A DNA stretch of 20,243 nt from Neocallimastix lanati (nom. inval.) (lineage: Eukaryota; Neocallimastigomycota; Neocallimastigomycetes; Neocallimastigales; Neocallimastigaceae), in contig JACVTC010000532.1 of the NCBI GenBank assembly GCA_016946835.1, positions 1-20,243 of the forward strand, written 5' to 3'. The position numbers and the translations under genes are program-made. Below the pieces are notes generated by a model, which did no database searches, was not told the DNA's origin, and saw only the letters and a program-made list of their open reading frames with translations. Numbering within the stretch: position 1 is the first letter of the stretch; the number at the start of each line of letters is the position of its first letter. Positions 1 through 11,110 of this stretch are shown here, piece by piece.

Positions 1-1132
1 ATTGTCTTGTTGGTCCATATAAAATCTTCTTTTAAAAAGATCTTTTTAATAAAGCTCATGATTGGGGTATCAAAAATGAATGTGATATCTTTGGAATCAG
101 TAAATAACTATTGTTAAACCAATGAAACTTTTTAGCATCAAGATATTATGAAAATCCTACATTCAAGCTTGACATGAACTTTCTATAGAGCATAAAAATT
201 ATACATATCTTGGAATACCATTTGAAGAATCATTGGATATAGCATCAATTATTGTTGGGATGAAGAGTAAAATAATATATACAGCATACTCTTTCTTTGG
301 ATTTTTAACCAAAAGAAATATACCTCTCTACTTTTAGATTCGTATCATAATTTTTCCTTATCTTTTATTCAGTTCTTTACTATGTACTAAAAGCATTTCT
401 TTTCATTTGATTATTTACTAGGATCAAATAAAAAAAAAAAAAAAAAAAAAAAAAGATTTTAATCAAAGATTTGTTTTGAAGTTTTGAGTTTAAAATAAGA
501 TCTTCAATACTATTATTTACATTATGTCTAAGGAATTATTTATGATTCCTGACTCAATGTTTTTAAAAAAGTGGAAAGAGCCTTCTTATATCATATGTTT
601 TTTATATAGTCAAAGTATTCCAACATTTTTTCATTATTTCTAGAAGAAAAATACAGGTAGATTAACCGTATTCAAACATATTAATAAATTCCTTGGGAAA
701 ATACGAAAAGATTTATTTGGAAATTGTTCATTATATAGGTAATCCTAACATCGAATCCATTAAATACGAGAAGTTTAAATTTAGTTTAAAAAAATTATTC
801 AAAGTCAATCTCTAAAATATTCATAATTTTTTCTTGGATATTTCTTGATAGACTTTGAATAAAATACGGATTCAAATTTGATGTGAAATCTTAACACTAA
901 AAAACAAATTGGTTATCAGAAAATTGCCCAACATGCTGCTCTTATTGAGGTGAAATAAACAATATACCTGGCATTACATATTTGATACTTTTATTCTAGA
1001 TTTGAAAAATTCAGGCAACAATTCATTCAATCTGTTGATGAAATTTATGTTAATTTTTCTTTAATTGTTCATGAGAAATCATATAAAAACAAAAATATTT
1101 CAATTTTAATAATAATATGAAAAATAAAAGAT

Positions 1133-1136
<4 letters not shown>
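1..1136 (+). pseudogene. Degenerate LINE (non-LTR retrotransposon) ORF2 C-terminal remnant
   Basis: This is the 3' end of a non-LTR retrotransposon polyprotein, broken by many stops and frameshifts. Reading + in shifting frames, the segment around 53-110 gives AHDWGIKNECDIFGISK. Positions 190-335 give EHKNYTYLGIPFEES and then FFGFLTKRNIPLYF, the YLGIPF...FL..K.IPL pattern that follows the reverse-transcriptase palm in LINEs. Positions 570-640 give FLKKWKEPSYII. About 920-1075 gives NCPTCC and then YSRFEKFRQQFIQSVDEIY, a zinc-finger-like RT C terminus (CPxC, then a His-containing helix) in which the last Cys appears lost. A 25-A run at 430-454 interrupts the frame. The catalytic YxDD region would lie left of the window. 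The AATAAA-like signal near 1122 and the poly(A) that follows fit a retroposed copy. The family identification rests on motif memory, not on a search. Confidence 0.72.

Positions 1137-1195
<59 letters not shown>
1137..1195 (+). repeat. 59-nt poly(A), probable LINE 3' tail
   Basis: An uninterrupted run of 59 A directly follows the LINE coding remnant and an AATAAA-like signal about 15 bases upstream. This is where the tail of an element copied from polyadenylated RNA would lie. Similar runs occur elsewhere in the window without any element attached, so the tail reading depends on the adjacent LINE text. Confidence 0.6.
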
Positions 1196-1203
<8 letters not shown>

Positions 1204-2207
1204 AAGGATTATATTAATATTCATAATAATATTAATATATATATATAATTACGAAATTGAAAGAAAAAAAATTATATATATATAATAATAATAGAAGACA
1301 TGAAATATCAAATCAAAGTCAGATATATGTTATTTAAAAGTTTCATATTTATCATGAAGTGGAGTGTATTATGCCCTAAAAGGAAAACATTGTATGAAAA
1401 AACTGATTGTTAAGATTAATAAAATAATTTTGAATTTTTAATAAATCTAAATAAGAATTCTGATTTCTTATGAATTCCTTTTTTGAATCCTTTTTCAAAT
1501 CTTTTCTTTTTTTTTTTTCATAAATATATATATATATATAGTTCTTAAAGTTTTATATTGTAATTACTAATAATTTAAAAAAAATTAATTCTTCTTGGAC
1601 ATTATTGTTAATTATTGTTAATAGTATAATAGAATAGTACAACGTTTGAAATTTCTAAAATTGAATTACTAGTAATATAAATTACCCTTACTGTTACTAT
1701 ATCAAAAAATTAAATAATTAATATTCTAAAAATTAAAACTAACTGTTTTTGAATGGAATCCATTCACATATATATATATATATATATTTAGTTTAAAAAG
1801 ATATTTCTAAATTTTTAATAAATTATTTTAGATTTTTAATATTAATATACAAATTTCATATGTATTTTTTCATAATAGAAATTCTAGTTTTATATAAAAT
1901 TTTTTTTAATGAATCCCTTTTACAAACTCTTTTTTTCATTTTTTATCATTTTTATTTTTGATAAAGGTAATTCAATTAATAAATAATATAATTGCATATA
2001 AAATAATTGAACTTTTAATAATAATAATAATGATAAAAATAATATCATTTTATATCGTATTTATATTATTGTTAATATTAATATTAAAAAAAATTATAAA
2101 CTCGATTTAAAAATAATACCAGTAATAATAATAAAATAATATTTATACTATTACTAATAATAATAAAAAGACTATATGTTTAGTAATAGGAAAAATATCA
2201 TATAAAC
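1196..2207. other. AT-rich gene-free spacer
   Basis: No supportable gene. The stretch holds short (TA)n tracts (near 1242, 1528 and 1770) and A/T-rich simple sequence. A slightly more complex patch at 1290-1410 gives no recognisable protein or RNA. Confidence 0.6.

Positions 2208-2256
<49 letters not shown>
2208..2256. repeat. (AAT)n trinucleotide microsatellite
   Basis: About 16 uninterrupted AAT units. Isolated AAT-rich patches surround it from about 2010 to 2540. Confidence 0.9.
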
Positions 2257-2259
<3 letters not shown>

Positions 2260-3660
2260 TTTTATTTTTAATCATAATTAAAGATTATATATTTTAATAT
2301 TAATGAAATGACAATAATGAAATTACATTATTAAAAGAATGTATTTATAATAATAATGATAAAAAGAATGTATTAATAATATAATTAAATGAAAATATTG
2401 ATAAACAAACAAAAAAAAAAAAAAAAAAAAAAAAAAATAACAACAACCATAAAAAGTCGGTGTTTGTTGTAATAATAATTATAAAAGCATTATATTATTA
2501 TAAAAATATTTTATTAATAATAATTTTAATGATAATAATAATAAGACTGAGTAATAATGACAAAATTATGGTTAATATAGTAAATAAATATTTTTAATTA
2601 TTATATACATATATACATATATGCTAAATAGGATATTGCCATTATTGGGAAATCTAAATGTAAAAAGAAATGCAATTTATTTAGTAATAATAAATTTACC
2701 AAGATATAATTAATTTTTATATTTAATTAATTTGATGGATTATTTTGATTAGATTATAATTAAACATTTATTATATATCTTTGATGTATGTCATATGTCA
2801 AAAGGCATAAAATAATTTTAAAAATTTATTCTAACTATATATAAAAACAAAGTATCAATTAATATAAATCTAAGTATTAAATATATTTAATTACTAATAA
2901 ATAAAATTTATAATCAATACTTTTTTTTTATGTAAATTTAGGAATGTAATTATATTTTAAATATGAAATTTGTTATCTATTTTATATTTATAAATGTTTC
3001 TTTTTTTCATATGTATATATATTTAATATATTTAATTCAATATGAATTAAAATAATTATATCATAAAAATCAATATATATACTAATCTTTTTTCTTTATT
3101 TCATAAAGAAATATTAAATATTACATTTTTTAAAGGATATAATTTTTTAATAAAATTATTTTTATCATTTTTTTATTATTATTTTCAAAATTAAATATGT
3201 GTTTTCTATACATTAATTATTATTGTTTTTTTATTATTTAGTTTTTTATATATTAAAAAAAAAAAGTAATTTCTTTCATGAAGTACCTAAATCAGAAAAT
3301 GAATATTGGTTTTTTTTTAATTAATTAAAATAAAGCGTGAAATTTTTGATTAACTCTAATTAACAGAATTAATTAAACAAATTCTATTAATTAGGAAGGT
3401 GACACAAAATTATAATAAAGTTTTTATCTAAAAAAAAAAACTTTTTTAATTAATATATTCAATATTAATTAATGCCACCAATCATTGTCGGGGATATTTG
3501 TATATAATAAAAATTTCTGTATAATAAATTATAATGATAATCTTTAATAATTTTTTTTTTTTTTAAATCATTTATTTATATATTAAACTAATATTTAAAT
3601 ATATGATCATGTCATTTAATGTTAATTTATTCAATATACGAAATGAGATAAATGTTTTAA
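2257..3660. other. AT-rich gene-free spacer
   Basis: Contains a 27-A run at 2411-2437 and otherwise low-complexity AT sequence. I see no open reading frame with protein-like composition on either strand and no RNA gene. Confidence 0.6.
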
Positions 3661-3667
3661 ATTGTAT

Positions 3668-3822
3668 GAATGAATAAATAAATAAATAAATAAACAAACA
3701 AATAAATAAATAAACAAATAAATAAACAAACAAATAAATAAATAAATAAATAAATAAACAAATAAACAAACAAATAAATAATAAATAAATAAGTAAATAA
3801 GTAAATAATCAAATTTTGAATG
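3668..3822. repeat. (AAAT/AAAC)n tetranucleotide array
   Basis: A tandem tetranucleotide array mixing AAAT and AAAC units, decaying to AAGT units at the right end. The minus strand is open across it and gives a monotonous FIYL-type peptide. I treat that as a by-product of the repeat, not a gene. Confidence 0.88.
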
Positions 3823-4024
3823 AATAAATAAATGATTTTAAGTATATAATTAATAAAAACATAATGAAAAGAGAATTTATTAATAATTGAATAATAATTA
3901 AAATAATAATAGTAATAATAATATCAATAAGATTTACTATTGGTATCTATTGGTATCAATAACCTTTAATAAACGGAGATGTCATTTTCTCACTAACAAT
4001 TAATTATTGTATTATTCCATTTAG

Positions 4025-4055
<31 letters not shown>

Positions 4056-4409
4056 TATGAAATATTTAATAAATAAATTTTACTAATATTTAATAAATAA
4101 ATTTTACTACATAAATTCTATTTATAATGATTTACAATGCCAGTTTCATCATATGAATTAAAATTTTATTAAATTAAAGTAAATTAAAAGGGCATTTTTC
4201 TAACCATGAAATTTATTTAATTTGGATTGCTCCTTAAAAATGATTACGTTAATTTTTATTTTTTGGCATATACCATTCATGAAGACAACGATAATGTATC
4301 TTTCATTTTATTCTGTAATATCATAAATTCAAAGCATTAAATATTAAATAAGAAATAAAATATATTAAATAATGAAGTATTAATAAGGAAGTAAAGTATA
4401 AAGTATATA
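3823..4409. other. AT-rich gene-free spacer with a 24-T run
   Basis: Holds 24 T at 4025-4048 and a short direct repeat of ATTTAATAAATAAATTTTAC around 4063-4108. No gene or RNA is supported. Confidence 0.55.
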
Positions 4410-4592
4410 AATAAATAATAAATAAATAAATAATTGAATAATAAATAATAAATAATAAATAATACATAATAAATAATAAATAATAAATAATAAATAATAA
4501 ATAATAAATAATAAATAATAAATAATAAATAATAAATAATAGATAATAAATAATAAATAATAAATAATAATAATAATAATAAATAATAATTA
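4410..4592. repeat. Heptamer satellite (TAATAAA)n, array 1
   Basis: The core at about 4438-4570 is roughly 19 head-to-tail copies of TAATAAA, with an AAAT block on the left and an AAT block on the right. Because 7 is not a multiple of 3, all three + frames are full of TAA stops, while all three minus frames are open and read the same Phe/Ile/Tyr/Leu heptapeptide. It has the same unit and orientation as the arrays near 7391, 13536 and 15322. Confidence 0.92.
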
Positions 4593-4616
4593 AGTAATTA
4601 AATAACTAGTTTAATT

Positions 4617-4617
<1 letters not shown>

Positions 4618-4648
<31 letters not shown>
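4618..4648. repeat. 31-nt poly(A) run
   Basis: A pure A run immediately right of heptamer array 1. No retroelement sequence is recognisable next to it, so I do not call it a tail. Confidence 0.9.
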
Positions 4649-4651
<3 letters not shown>

Positions 4652-5169
4652 TAATATTAGTATTAATATCTTAATACACTAACTTTTCAATATTTTAATT
4701 ATTTGTACTATTTACTATTTTTGTTCTTTTATTATAAAAGTCAACTCATTGAAAACATTCAAATCATTTTATATATATTTATATGTTTCTATGATAAATT
4801 GTTTGTTTTATTTAAATTCTTCGTTTCTTTATTCATTTATTTCCTTATATTTCAGAGAAGAGGGTCCAATCTTTATATATAAATTAAGTCACTTTTTTTT
4901 AAACTCTTTTAAATTATCACCTACATACTATATTAAATTTTATTTATACATATATAAACTTTTTAAATAATATATTATTATAATATTATTATAGATTATT
5001 AGTAAAGCTAAAAAAAAAATTATTTTATTATATTTAATAATAAAAAATATATTTTATCTTTCCTCATAAAATTTCCATTATATCTATTTTATTTTATTTA
5101 AGGCTTTAGAAAAGGACTTTAGGCAAATTTATACATATGTCTTCATTTTTTTTTCAGATTATAAAATGG

Positions 5170-5225
<56 letters not shown>

Positions 5226-5306
5226 AATTTTGAATATATAAATAATTATTTTCAAATTTGCATAACAACTCTGGTCAATTTATATTATTATATTTAATTG
5301 TAAGTA

Positions 5307-5338
<32 letters not shown>

Positions 5339-5631
5339 ATAATAATAATAATAATATTATAATAATAATAATAATAATAATAATTGTTAATAATGTCAGG
5401 AAGTATAAATAAAAAAAATTAAGTTTTTTTTTTTTTTTTTTATATTTCTAATTCTAGTATTAATAAAAAGATGCTATTTAATGACACTTTTATTAGAAAG
5501 TTGAAATATTCTTTTAAAAAAAAATAATTATTCGTTATAATTAACAGTAAATGAAATTCATATTTGTCAGTTAGTGATAAAATTTTCTTATTTTGTTCAT
5601 AAAAAAATATTACAATTTATAAACATCTATT
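4649..5631. other. AT-rich spacer with several poly(T) runs
   Basis: Holds poly(T) of 51 nt (5171-5221), 25 nt (5307-5331) and 18 nt (5424-5441), and an AAT block at about 5341-5384. A 73-codon + frame at 4749-4970 has Phe/Tyr/Leu-rich low-complexity composition and I do not accept it as a gene. Confidence 0.6.
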
Positions 5632-5817
5632 TAAATAAATAAATAAATAAATAATAAATAAATAAATAATAAATAAATAAATAATAAATAAATAAATAAA
5701 TAATAAATAAATAAATAATAAATAAATAAATAATAAATAAATAAATAATAAATAAATAAATAATAAATAAATAAATAATAAATAAATAAATAATAAATAA
5801 TAAATAAATAAATAAAT
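5632..5817. repeat. 15-bp satellite (AATAAATAAATAAAT)n
   Basis: About 11 copies of a 15-bp unit made of one AAT plus three AAAT. One copy near 5690 carries a fourth AAAT, and the right end degenerates. The unit is a multiple of 3, so the open minus strand reads a constant pentapeptide (FIIYL type) in one frame. This differs from the heptamer arrays, where the three frames are equivalent. Confidence 0.9.
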
Positions 5818-6120
5818 ACATTATTACACTTTTTTTTTTTCATACATTAAATCATTTAATTATTATTTACAAAATTCATTCCTACATTCAGTTATTCATT
5901 CTTTTCTACATTAATACAAATATTGTATAATTTATATTTAAATTTATTATTAATTTATTTAATTAATTAATTATTATCTATTTATTATTTATTATTAATA
6001 TTTATTATTTATTTATTTATATACTTTTTTTTTTTTTTTTCATTTTTAGTAAAATTTAAAAGCCATTTTTAATTTATTTTTTTTTTTTATAACTTTTCAT
6101 TTCCATTTTCCAATTCCTTT
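5818..6120. other. AT-rich gene-free spacer
   Basis: T-rich low-complexity DNA including a short TATTTAT-type patch at about 5975-6020 and two short poly(T) tracts. Nothing codes for a recognisable product. Confidence 0.55.
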
Positions 6121-6148
6121 TACTTTTTACTTTTTACTTTTTACTTGT

Positions 6149-6180
<32 letters not shown>

Positions 6181-6182
6181 TT
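6121..6182. repeat. Imperfect heptamer array (ACTTTTT)n
   Basis: About eight copies of a TACTTTT-type 7-mer, with variants TACTTGT and TACTTTC, running into a poly(T). It is a second, unrelated 7-bp period in the window. Confidence 0.8.
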
Positions 6183-7332
6183 AAATGGAAGAACACTTAA
6201 ATTGAATAGATATTTTTAAATTTATTTAATTAAAGACTTCACACTTAACTTAACAGTGCATAATAGATGATGGTTTGAAAGTGTGGTTAAAAGCCTCTTT
6301 TATTTCATTCCATTCTATTCCATTTCTTAATGTATGCTGGTTAAACAATTCAGAAGTAGATAAACTCTCGACATTACCAATAGATAAATTACATATAAAA
6401 GTTATTATGTACATACAAAATATTATCTATAAAATATATAATATATAATATATAATATTTATATTGGTATATATGTAATAATATATATTAATATATGAAT
6501 CAATAATTATATAAAATATATAATATATATATTTAAATATATATTATATATATATAAAATAAAATAAAATATATAAAAAAATATACATCAATATATGTCA
6601 ATACATAAAATTAAAAAAAACTACAATATTATTTATAATAATTAATTGATTAGTTAGTATTAAATATATTATTTAATATATGTATTAATATATTATTAAG
6701 TTTAAGCACATTTCAACTTTATTCCAAATATATATAATTAATATAATATTAAATTTATTATAATAAATGAAAATAACTTATTTAAATATATTACAATATA
6801 TAACAATAAATGGAAGTAACAATTTAATGTATTAAAATGTAATATTAAGGTTTGAATATAAATTTCTGTAAATATTAAATATTATTATCCATATATAATT
6901 TATCTTATTTATATTATTTTTATATACTTTTATATATTCAAAATATATAATTTAAAATGACCATTTATTATTAATTAGTAATATGAAATTAAATATAAAA
7001 TTGTAATTAAAACAATATATATGAATTATATATGAACTAATATATAGGCAATAGTTGTATCACATATCTATTATATTATAATATATTAGTTTATATATTA
7101 ATAAATTAAAATAATATATTGATATATATAATTAATATGTTGATACATTACTTAATTTTTAATTAATAATAAGATGAATAAGGATTAAATAAAAAAAAAA
7201 CTACGAAAAATAAAAAAATATGAATTTATTAATAATTAAGATTACTTAATTAGTGATATTATTAAAAAATATAATAATAATAATAAAAAAATACCGAAAA
7301 ATAAAAATATCTATGTCAATTGTATTGAATAA
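6183..7332. other. AT-rich gene-free spacer
   Basis: About 6240-6370 is slightly more complex than its surroundings but has no reading frame or RNA fold that I recognise. From 6420 to 7320 it is TA-rich simple sequence. Confidence 0.55.
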
Positions 7333-7540
7333 TAATAATTCAATAATAATAAATAATAAATAATAAATAATAGATAAAAAAAATTGGATTAATAAATAAT
7401 AAATAATAAATAATAAATAATAAATAATAAATAATAAATAATAAATAATAAATAATAAATAATAAATAATAAATAATAAATAATAATAATAAATAATAAA
7501 TAATAAATAATAAATAATAAATAATAAATAATAAATAATT
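7333..7540. repeat. Heptamer satellite (TAATAAA)n, array 2
   Basis: A short block (about 7344-7370) and a long block (about 7391-7539, roughly 21 units with one AAT interruption near 7481). It lies about 80 bases beyond the stop codon of the minus-strand PH-domain gene. The right edge decays into an 8-bp variant (TAATTGAA-like) at 7534-7566 that nearly matches the left edge of array 3. Confidence 0.92.
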
Positions 7541-7618
7541 GAATAGTTGAATAATTAAATAATAACAAATTAAAAATAAATAATGATTATCATAAAAATA
7601 TAAAAATAATCAATATAT

Positions 7619-9336
7619 TTAATAAGGAGATGTATTACGTCTTGATTCATAATGATCTGTTATATTTTTGTGCTCAGGAACAAAACTAATACTTTCAAAT
7701 AAATCATCATCACTATGTATAAAACTACCTTGTTTTAATGAATTGTGCCAGTTTTGAACTTCAGTTTGCATTAATGATGTAAGATTAAAACTCTTATTTT
7801 CTACAATAGAAGTTTCTTCAATAAATGAATGTACATGACTGACACCAATATTCGAAATCTCAATTAACATTTGGTCTAACAAATATTTTGGTTCTTCTTC
7901 TTTTAAATCAATGCCTTGTATGGTAGACAATACAAGAATATTTGGATTATTATCAGTAATTACAGGTGTAACAATAGAATAATATAATGGTATATAATGA
8001 ACAAGAACCCTTTTAGCTGAAAGAATTTCTAATGGACCACTGATATCATTAACAGTACAAATTAGACTAGCATGATGATGTTGATTTGAACTAGTTGGAT
8101 AGGTTGGTATAAAATTATCATCATCTGCAGTTTGAGAGGCCGATGATGGGGAAGCTTCAATCATTTTAGCTTGTCTTCTAGAAGCACTAGATTTAGACAT
8201 AGACAATATTCTACTTAATGGTTTTTCAACAAGATTCTTTCTTATATTTTCTATACTCATTTTATTCATAACTGAACGCTTTGATTTAACGTATGTACTG
8301 GTTTAGTTGTTGAAATTGGCTTTTTACGAATTAACTGATAAAAGAAAATATAAGGCCCACGGATTTCAACATAAAATATTAACCATTTTGATGATGATGG
8401 AGCAATAGCTTGTTCTTGAACTTTACCCTTGAGAGAAGATGATTTATCTTTTTTTAAAAAATTTGGATGCTTTATTTTATTCATTACAGAGGGATTTGAA
8501 TTATTATTGTTATTATTACTTTCCTTTGTATATATATTTTTTCTTAAAATATACCCAGATTTTTCAAGAGGCCATTTCATACTAATATTTAATACATTTT
8601 CTGAAACTTGTTTACTATCAATAAATTCATCAATCTATTGAATAAATAATATAAATTATATATACAAATAAACAATGAATCAATTTTATATATATATTAA
8701 TTTATTTTTTGTTAGTTTTATAATTTTTTCAATTTCTTCAATTATTTATTTATTATATTCAATTTAAAAATTTTGAAGTTTTATCACTAATACATTTACC
8801 TTTAATCTTGGTAATACAAAAGTATTAGTATGACCTTCTAAGTTTGATATATCACTAATTAAAAGAGATGAACGTTTTTCTGCTATACTCCTTGGATTTT
8901 TTAATATATGTTTTTCAAAGTATGATTTGATATTAAGAAATTCTTTAGTAGAAATAGATTGAATTCTAGACTTCGGAAATACAGTTGCATTAGCAATTAA
9001 AGTTGTAGAGTGATTGTACATTGAATTTATCAATTCAGCATTGTTATTACTGTTTGTATCATTTTTATTATGTACATTATTTGAAGTAACATTAGAGGAA
9101 TGATAATGATCATTATCTCTATGCGATTGAGATGTTTGCGGTACGTCATGACTATTTAAATAGTGTTTATAAGTAGTAGATGAAGATTCAACTCCACGAG
9201 GTGGATTTCTTGATTTTGATTTATTTTCATTATTTGATGAATGAGTATATGATGAATACTTCGAAGATGAATAAGAATGATATTTATCCATTCTATCCGT
9301 TAATTTATAAACTTTTGTCTGTACGTTACTTTCCAT
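7619..9336 (-). CDS. PH-domain protein, kinesin-3-like PH (spliced; one frame break)
   Basis: Exon 1 (9336-8800) starts at ATG 9336, the first Met after an in-frame TAA, and gives 179 residues rich in Ser, Asn and His. A phase-0 intron follows. Exon 2 begins at 8634 (IDEFIDSKQV...). The PH-like region starts about 25 residues into exon 2 (EKSGYILRKN). It has a KWLIFYVEIRGPYIFFYQ segment, the W...V.RRPYLF.Y pattern typical of kinesin-3 (Unc-104/KIF1A) PH domains. It resumes after a long low-complexity insert with GPLEILSAKRVLV, NILVLSTIQG and the C-terminal helix VQNWHNSL. The reading frame changes near 8302, either by one missing A or by a second intron (8327-8251). The protein ends at TAA 7621-7619. 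A PH domain binds phosphoinositides, so a membrane-targeting role is inferred. No motor domain is encoded upstream, so this is either a stand-alone PH protein or the tail of a broken kinesin. Composition is about 30% GC, like an exon. Confidence 0.68.
8251..8327 (-). other. Frame break in the PH gene: alternative 77-nt intron or one-base deletion
   Basis: The exon 2 frame runs to a TGA at 8268-8266, while the downstream frame is open from 8302. One extra A in the AAA at 8302-8304 would join them. Alternatively GTAAAA (8327) to TATAG (8251) makes a 77-nt intron that also restores frame. The segment has exon-like composition (about 30% GC, against a very AT-rich intron 1), which favours an indel or assembly error over an intron. 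I cannot decide from sequence alone. Confidence 0.55.
8635..8799 (-). other. Intron 1 of the PH-domain gene
   Basis: A 165-nt, extremely AT-rich intron. The donor is AAG|GTAAAT (intron starts at 8799) and the acceptor is CAATAG| (intron ends at 8635). Splicing joins exon 1 (537 nt, a multiple of 3) to exon 2 in phase 0, giving ...LPRLK|IDEFIDSK.... Composition drops sharply compared with both flanking exons. Confidence 0.72.
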
Positions 9337-10339
9337 TTTAAAATAAAAAAATTGTTCTATTTAATAAACTTTATTATAAAAAAATTAATAATAAATTAGT
9401 TATATATTATTATAGGTTTTAAATTACAATTATTCAAATAATTTTTATTATATATTAATTACTTTTTATTTATAATTTAAAATTCATAAATGTTATTTTC
9501 TTTAGTTTCTAATAAATAATTATAACTTGTTTTGTCGTTAAACAAAAAAATTATTGGTATATATTGAATTATTGAGTTAATTATTAAAATTTGCTTTATT
9601 CTAATATATCGTGTCTATATAAATTACAATTTTTATTGTATTATCATTCCTTTTTTTTTTTAATAAATTATTTTTAGGAATAAAATAAATTAAAAATTAA
9701 TTAAATATTATTTTAAATAATAAAAGTTATGTTATAACAAAATATATAAAAAAAAAGAGATGATATTAGATTGATAGTATTATATTAGAATAAAAATAAA
9801 TATTCTTTTATTCTCAATTTTCTACTAATATTATATTTTTAAAAACAGTTTAAGGAATTTGCTAAGCTTAAAATTTCAGTATTAATTTTAATGTTTATGT
9901 TGTTTGGAATGGTAATTTATTTTATAATGAACATAAGATATTAATATTTCAATAATAATAAGAAGAAGAAAATCGTTAGAAAAAAAAATATTATATATTT
10001 TTCTATAATTTATATTTATATTTATAATTTTATTTAATAATTTTTTCTTTTGTTATAAAAAAAAAATTAAAAGTATATATTAAAGTATATCTATTTTGTT
10101 ATTACTTATGTTATTACTTATTATACTTTGATATTATTTTAATTTTTTTTTTCTCTCTTTATGCTTAGTAATTTTTCAAATACATATTCCTTGAACTTTA
10201 TAGTATTATTTTAATATTTGAAAATTGAATTATGTATTTTTTTTTTGTTATACTTTTATTATAAAATAAATATAGAATATTGGTATATTAAGTATAATAT
10301 ATACTAATTATAAATAGAATTATTAAATAATTTTATTGT
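9337..10339. other. AT-rich region upstream of the PH gene
   Basis: The 5' flank of the minus-strand PH gene presumably contains its promoter, but I can point to no specific element. No reading frame encodes a kinesin motor or any other domain here. Composition is near 12-15% GC. Confidence 0.5.
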
Positions 10340-10383
10340 CTTGAAATACTTTTTAGTATTCTTTTTATTTATTTATTGATAAA

Positions 10384-10449
10384 ACAATAATTATTTACTT
10401 TATTATGAGTAAATGAAAAATACCAATGAAAAAAGTAAATAATTATTGT
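10384..10449. repeat. 18-bp perfect inverted repeat with 30-nt spacer
   Basis: The left arm ACAATAATTATTTACTTT (10384-10401) is exactly reverse-complementary to 10432-10449. Beyond a short mismatch zone the complementarity resumes: TTCTTTTTATTT near 10359-10371 against AAATAAAAAGAA near 10452-10464. That gives an imperfect palindrome of roughly 45-50 nt per arm. It could be a decayed MITE or a chance AT palindrome; the length of the arms favours a real structure. No protein is encoded. Confidence 0.7.
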
Positions 10450-10549
10450 AAAATAAAAAGAACGTTAAAAAACTCTCTTTTGGATATATTAGTGTTTTGT
10501 TAACAATCTCAAAAGATTTATATTCTATGTTTTAATATTCGTGAAATAC

Positions 10550-11110
10550 TATATTTTTATATTTTTTTTATTACAATCTATTAAATATAATCTATTATAG
10601 TTATTTTGATTTAATATTATGTTAATAATATTATATTAATTGTTATTTGTTTGTATTTCTTTTTTTTTTTTTTAATTTTTTTTTTATTTTATATTTATTA
10701 TTACTTTTTATTTTTGTTTTATTTGTTATTTTTTTATTTTAAATTTTATTTATATTTTAATTCTTAATATTATTTATATTTTTTATTTTTCTTGTTTTTT
10801 TTTTTTTTTTTTTGAATAAAAAGAAGAAAATAAAAAAAAAAAAAAGGATGAAAATAAATTTAGAATTATTTTATTAGAATACAAATTATTTTATTATAAT
10901 ACAAGAAAAATAAATTAACATAAAAAAAATAATATATATATTATAAAAATTTAAATATATGAATATATAAGGAAAAGAGAAAAAAAAAATTTTTTTTATT
11001 TTTCATTATTAATATAAAAAAGGAATAAATAATATTAAAAATAAAAAAAAATAAACAAAAAAAGGAAATAAATTAAAATATTAAAATAATCAAATAATAA
11101 AAAATTATAA
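10550..11110. other. T-rich to A-rich strand-composition switch
   Basis: From about 10550 to 10817 the + strand is strongly T-rich with few A runs. At GAATAAAAAG (about 10815) it flips abruptly and stays A-rich to about 11110. The two halves are imperfectly complementary around the switch (TTTTTATTTTTCTTG against AAGAAGAAAATAAAAA). No gene is present. Confidence 0.55.

Noticed and set aside
2430-2475. Possible small hairpin (ACAACAACC with GGTGTTTGTTGT)
   Set aside because: Mismatched and weak; expected by chance.
3572-3769. Minus-strand frame of 65 codons (FIYLF-type peptide)
   Set aside because: It is simply the AAAT/AAAC array read on the strand without stops; there is no protein-like complexity.
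4749-4970. Plus-strand frame of 73 codons
   Set aside because: Phe/Tyr/Leu/Ile low complexity at background composition, with no motif; random open frame in AT-rich DNA.
5171-5221. 51-nt poly(T) as the tail of a minus-strand LINE
   Set aside because: The sequence on its right (5222-5300) shows no retroelement coding text.
5627-5843. Two overlapping minus-strand frames with LFIIY repeats
   Set aside because: Both are translations of the 15-bp satellite.
8429-8641. Plus-strand frame of 70 codons opposite the PH gene
   Set aside because: Shadow of the minus-strand exon; Leu runs come from the antisense of Asn codons.
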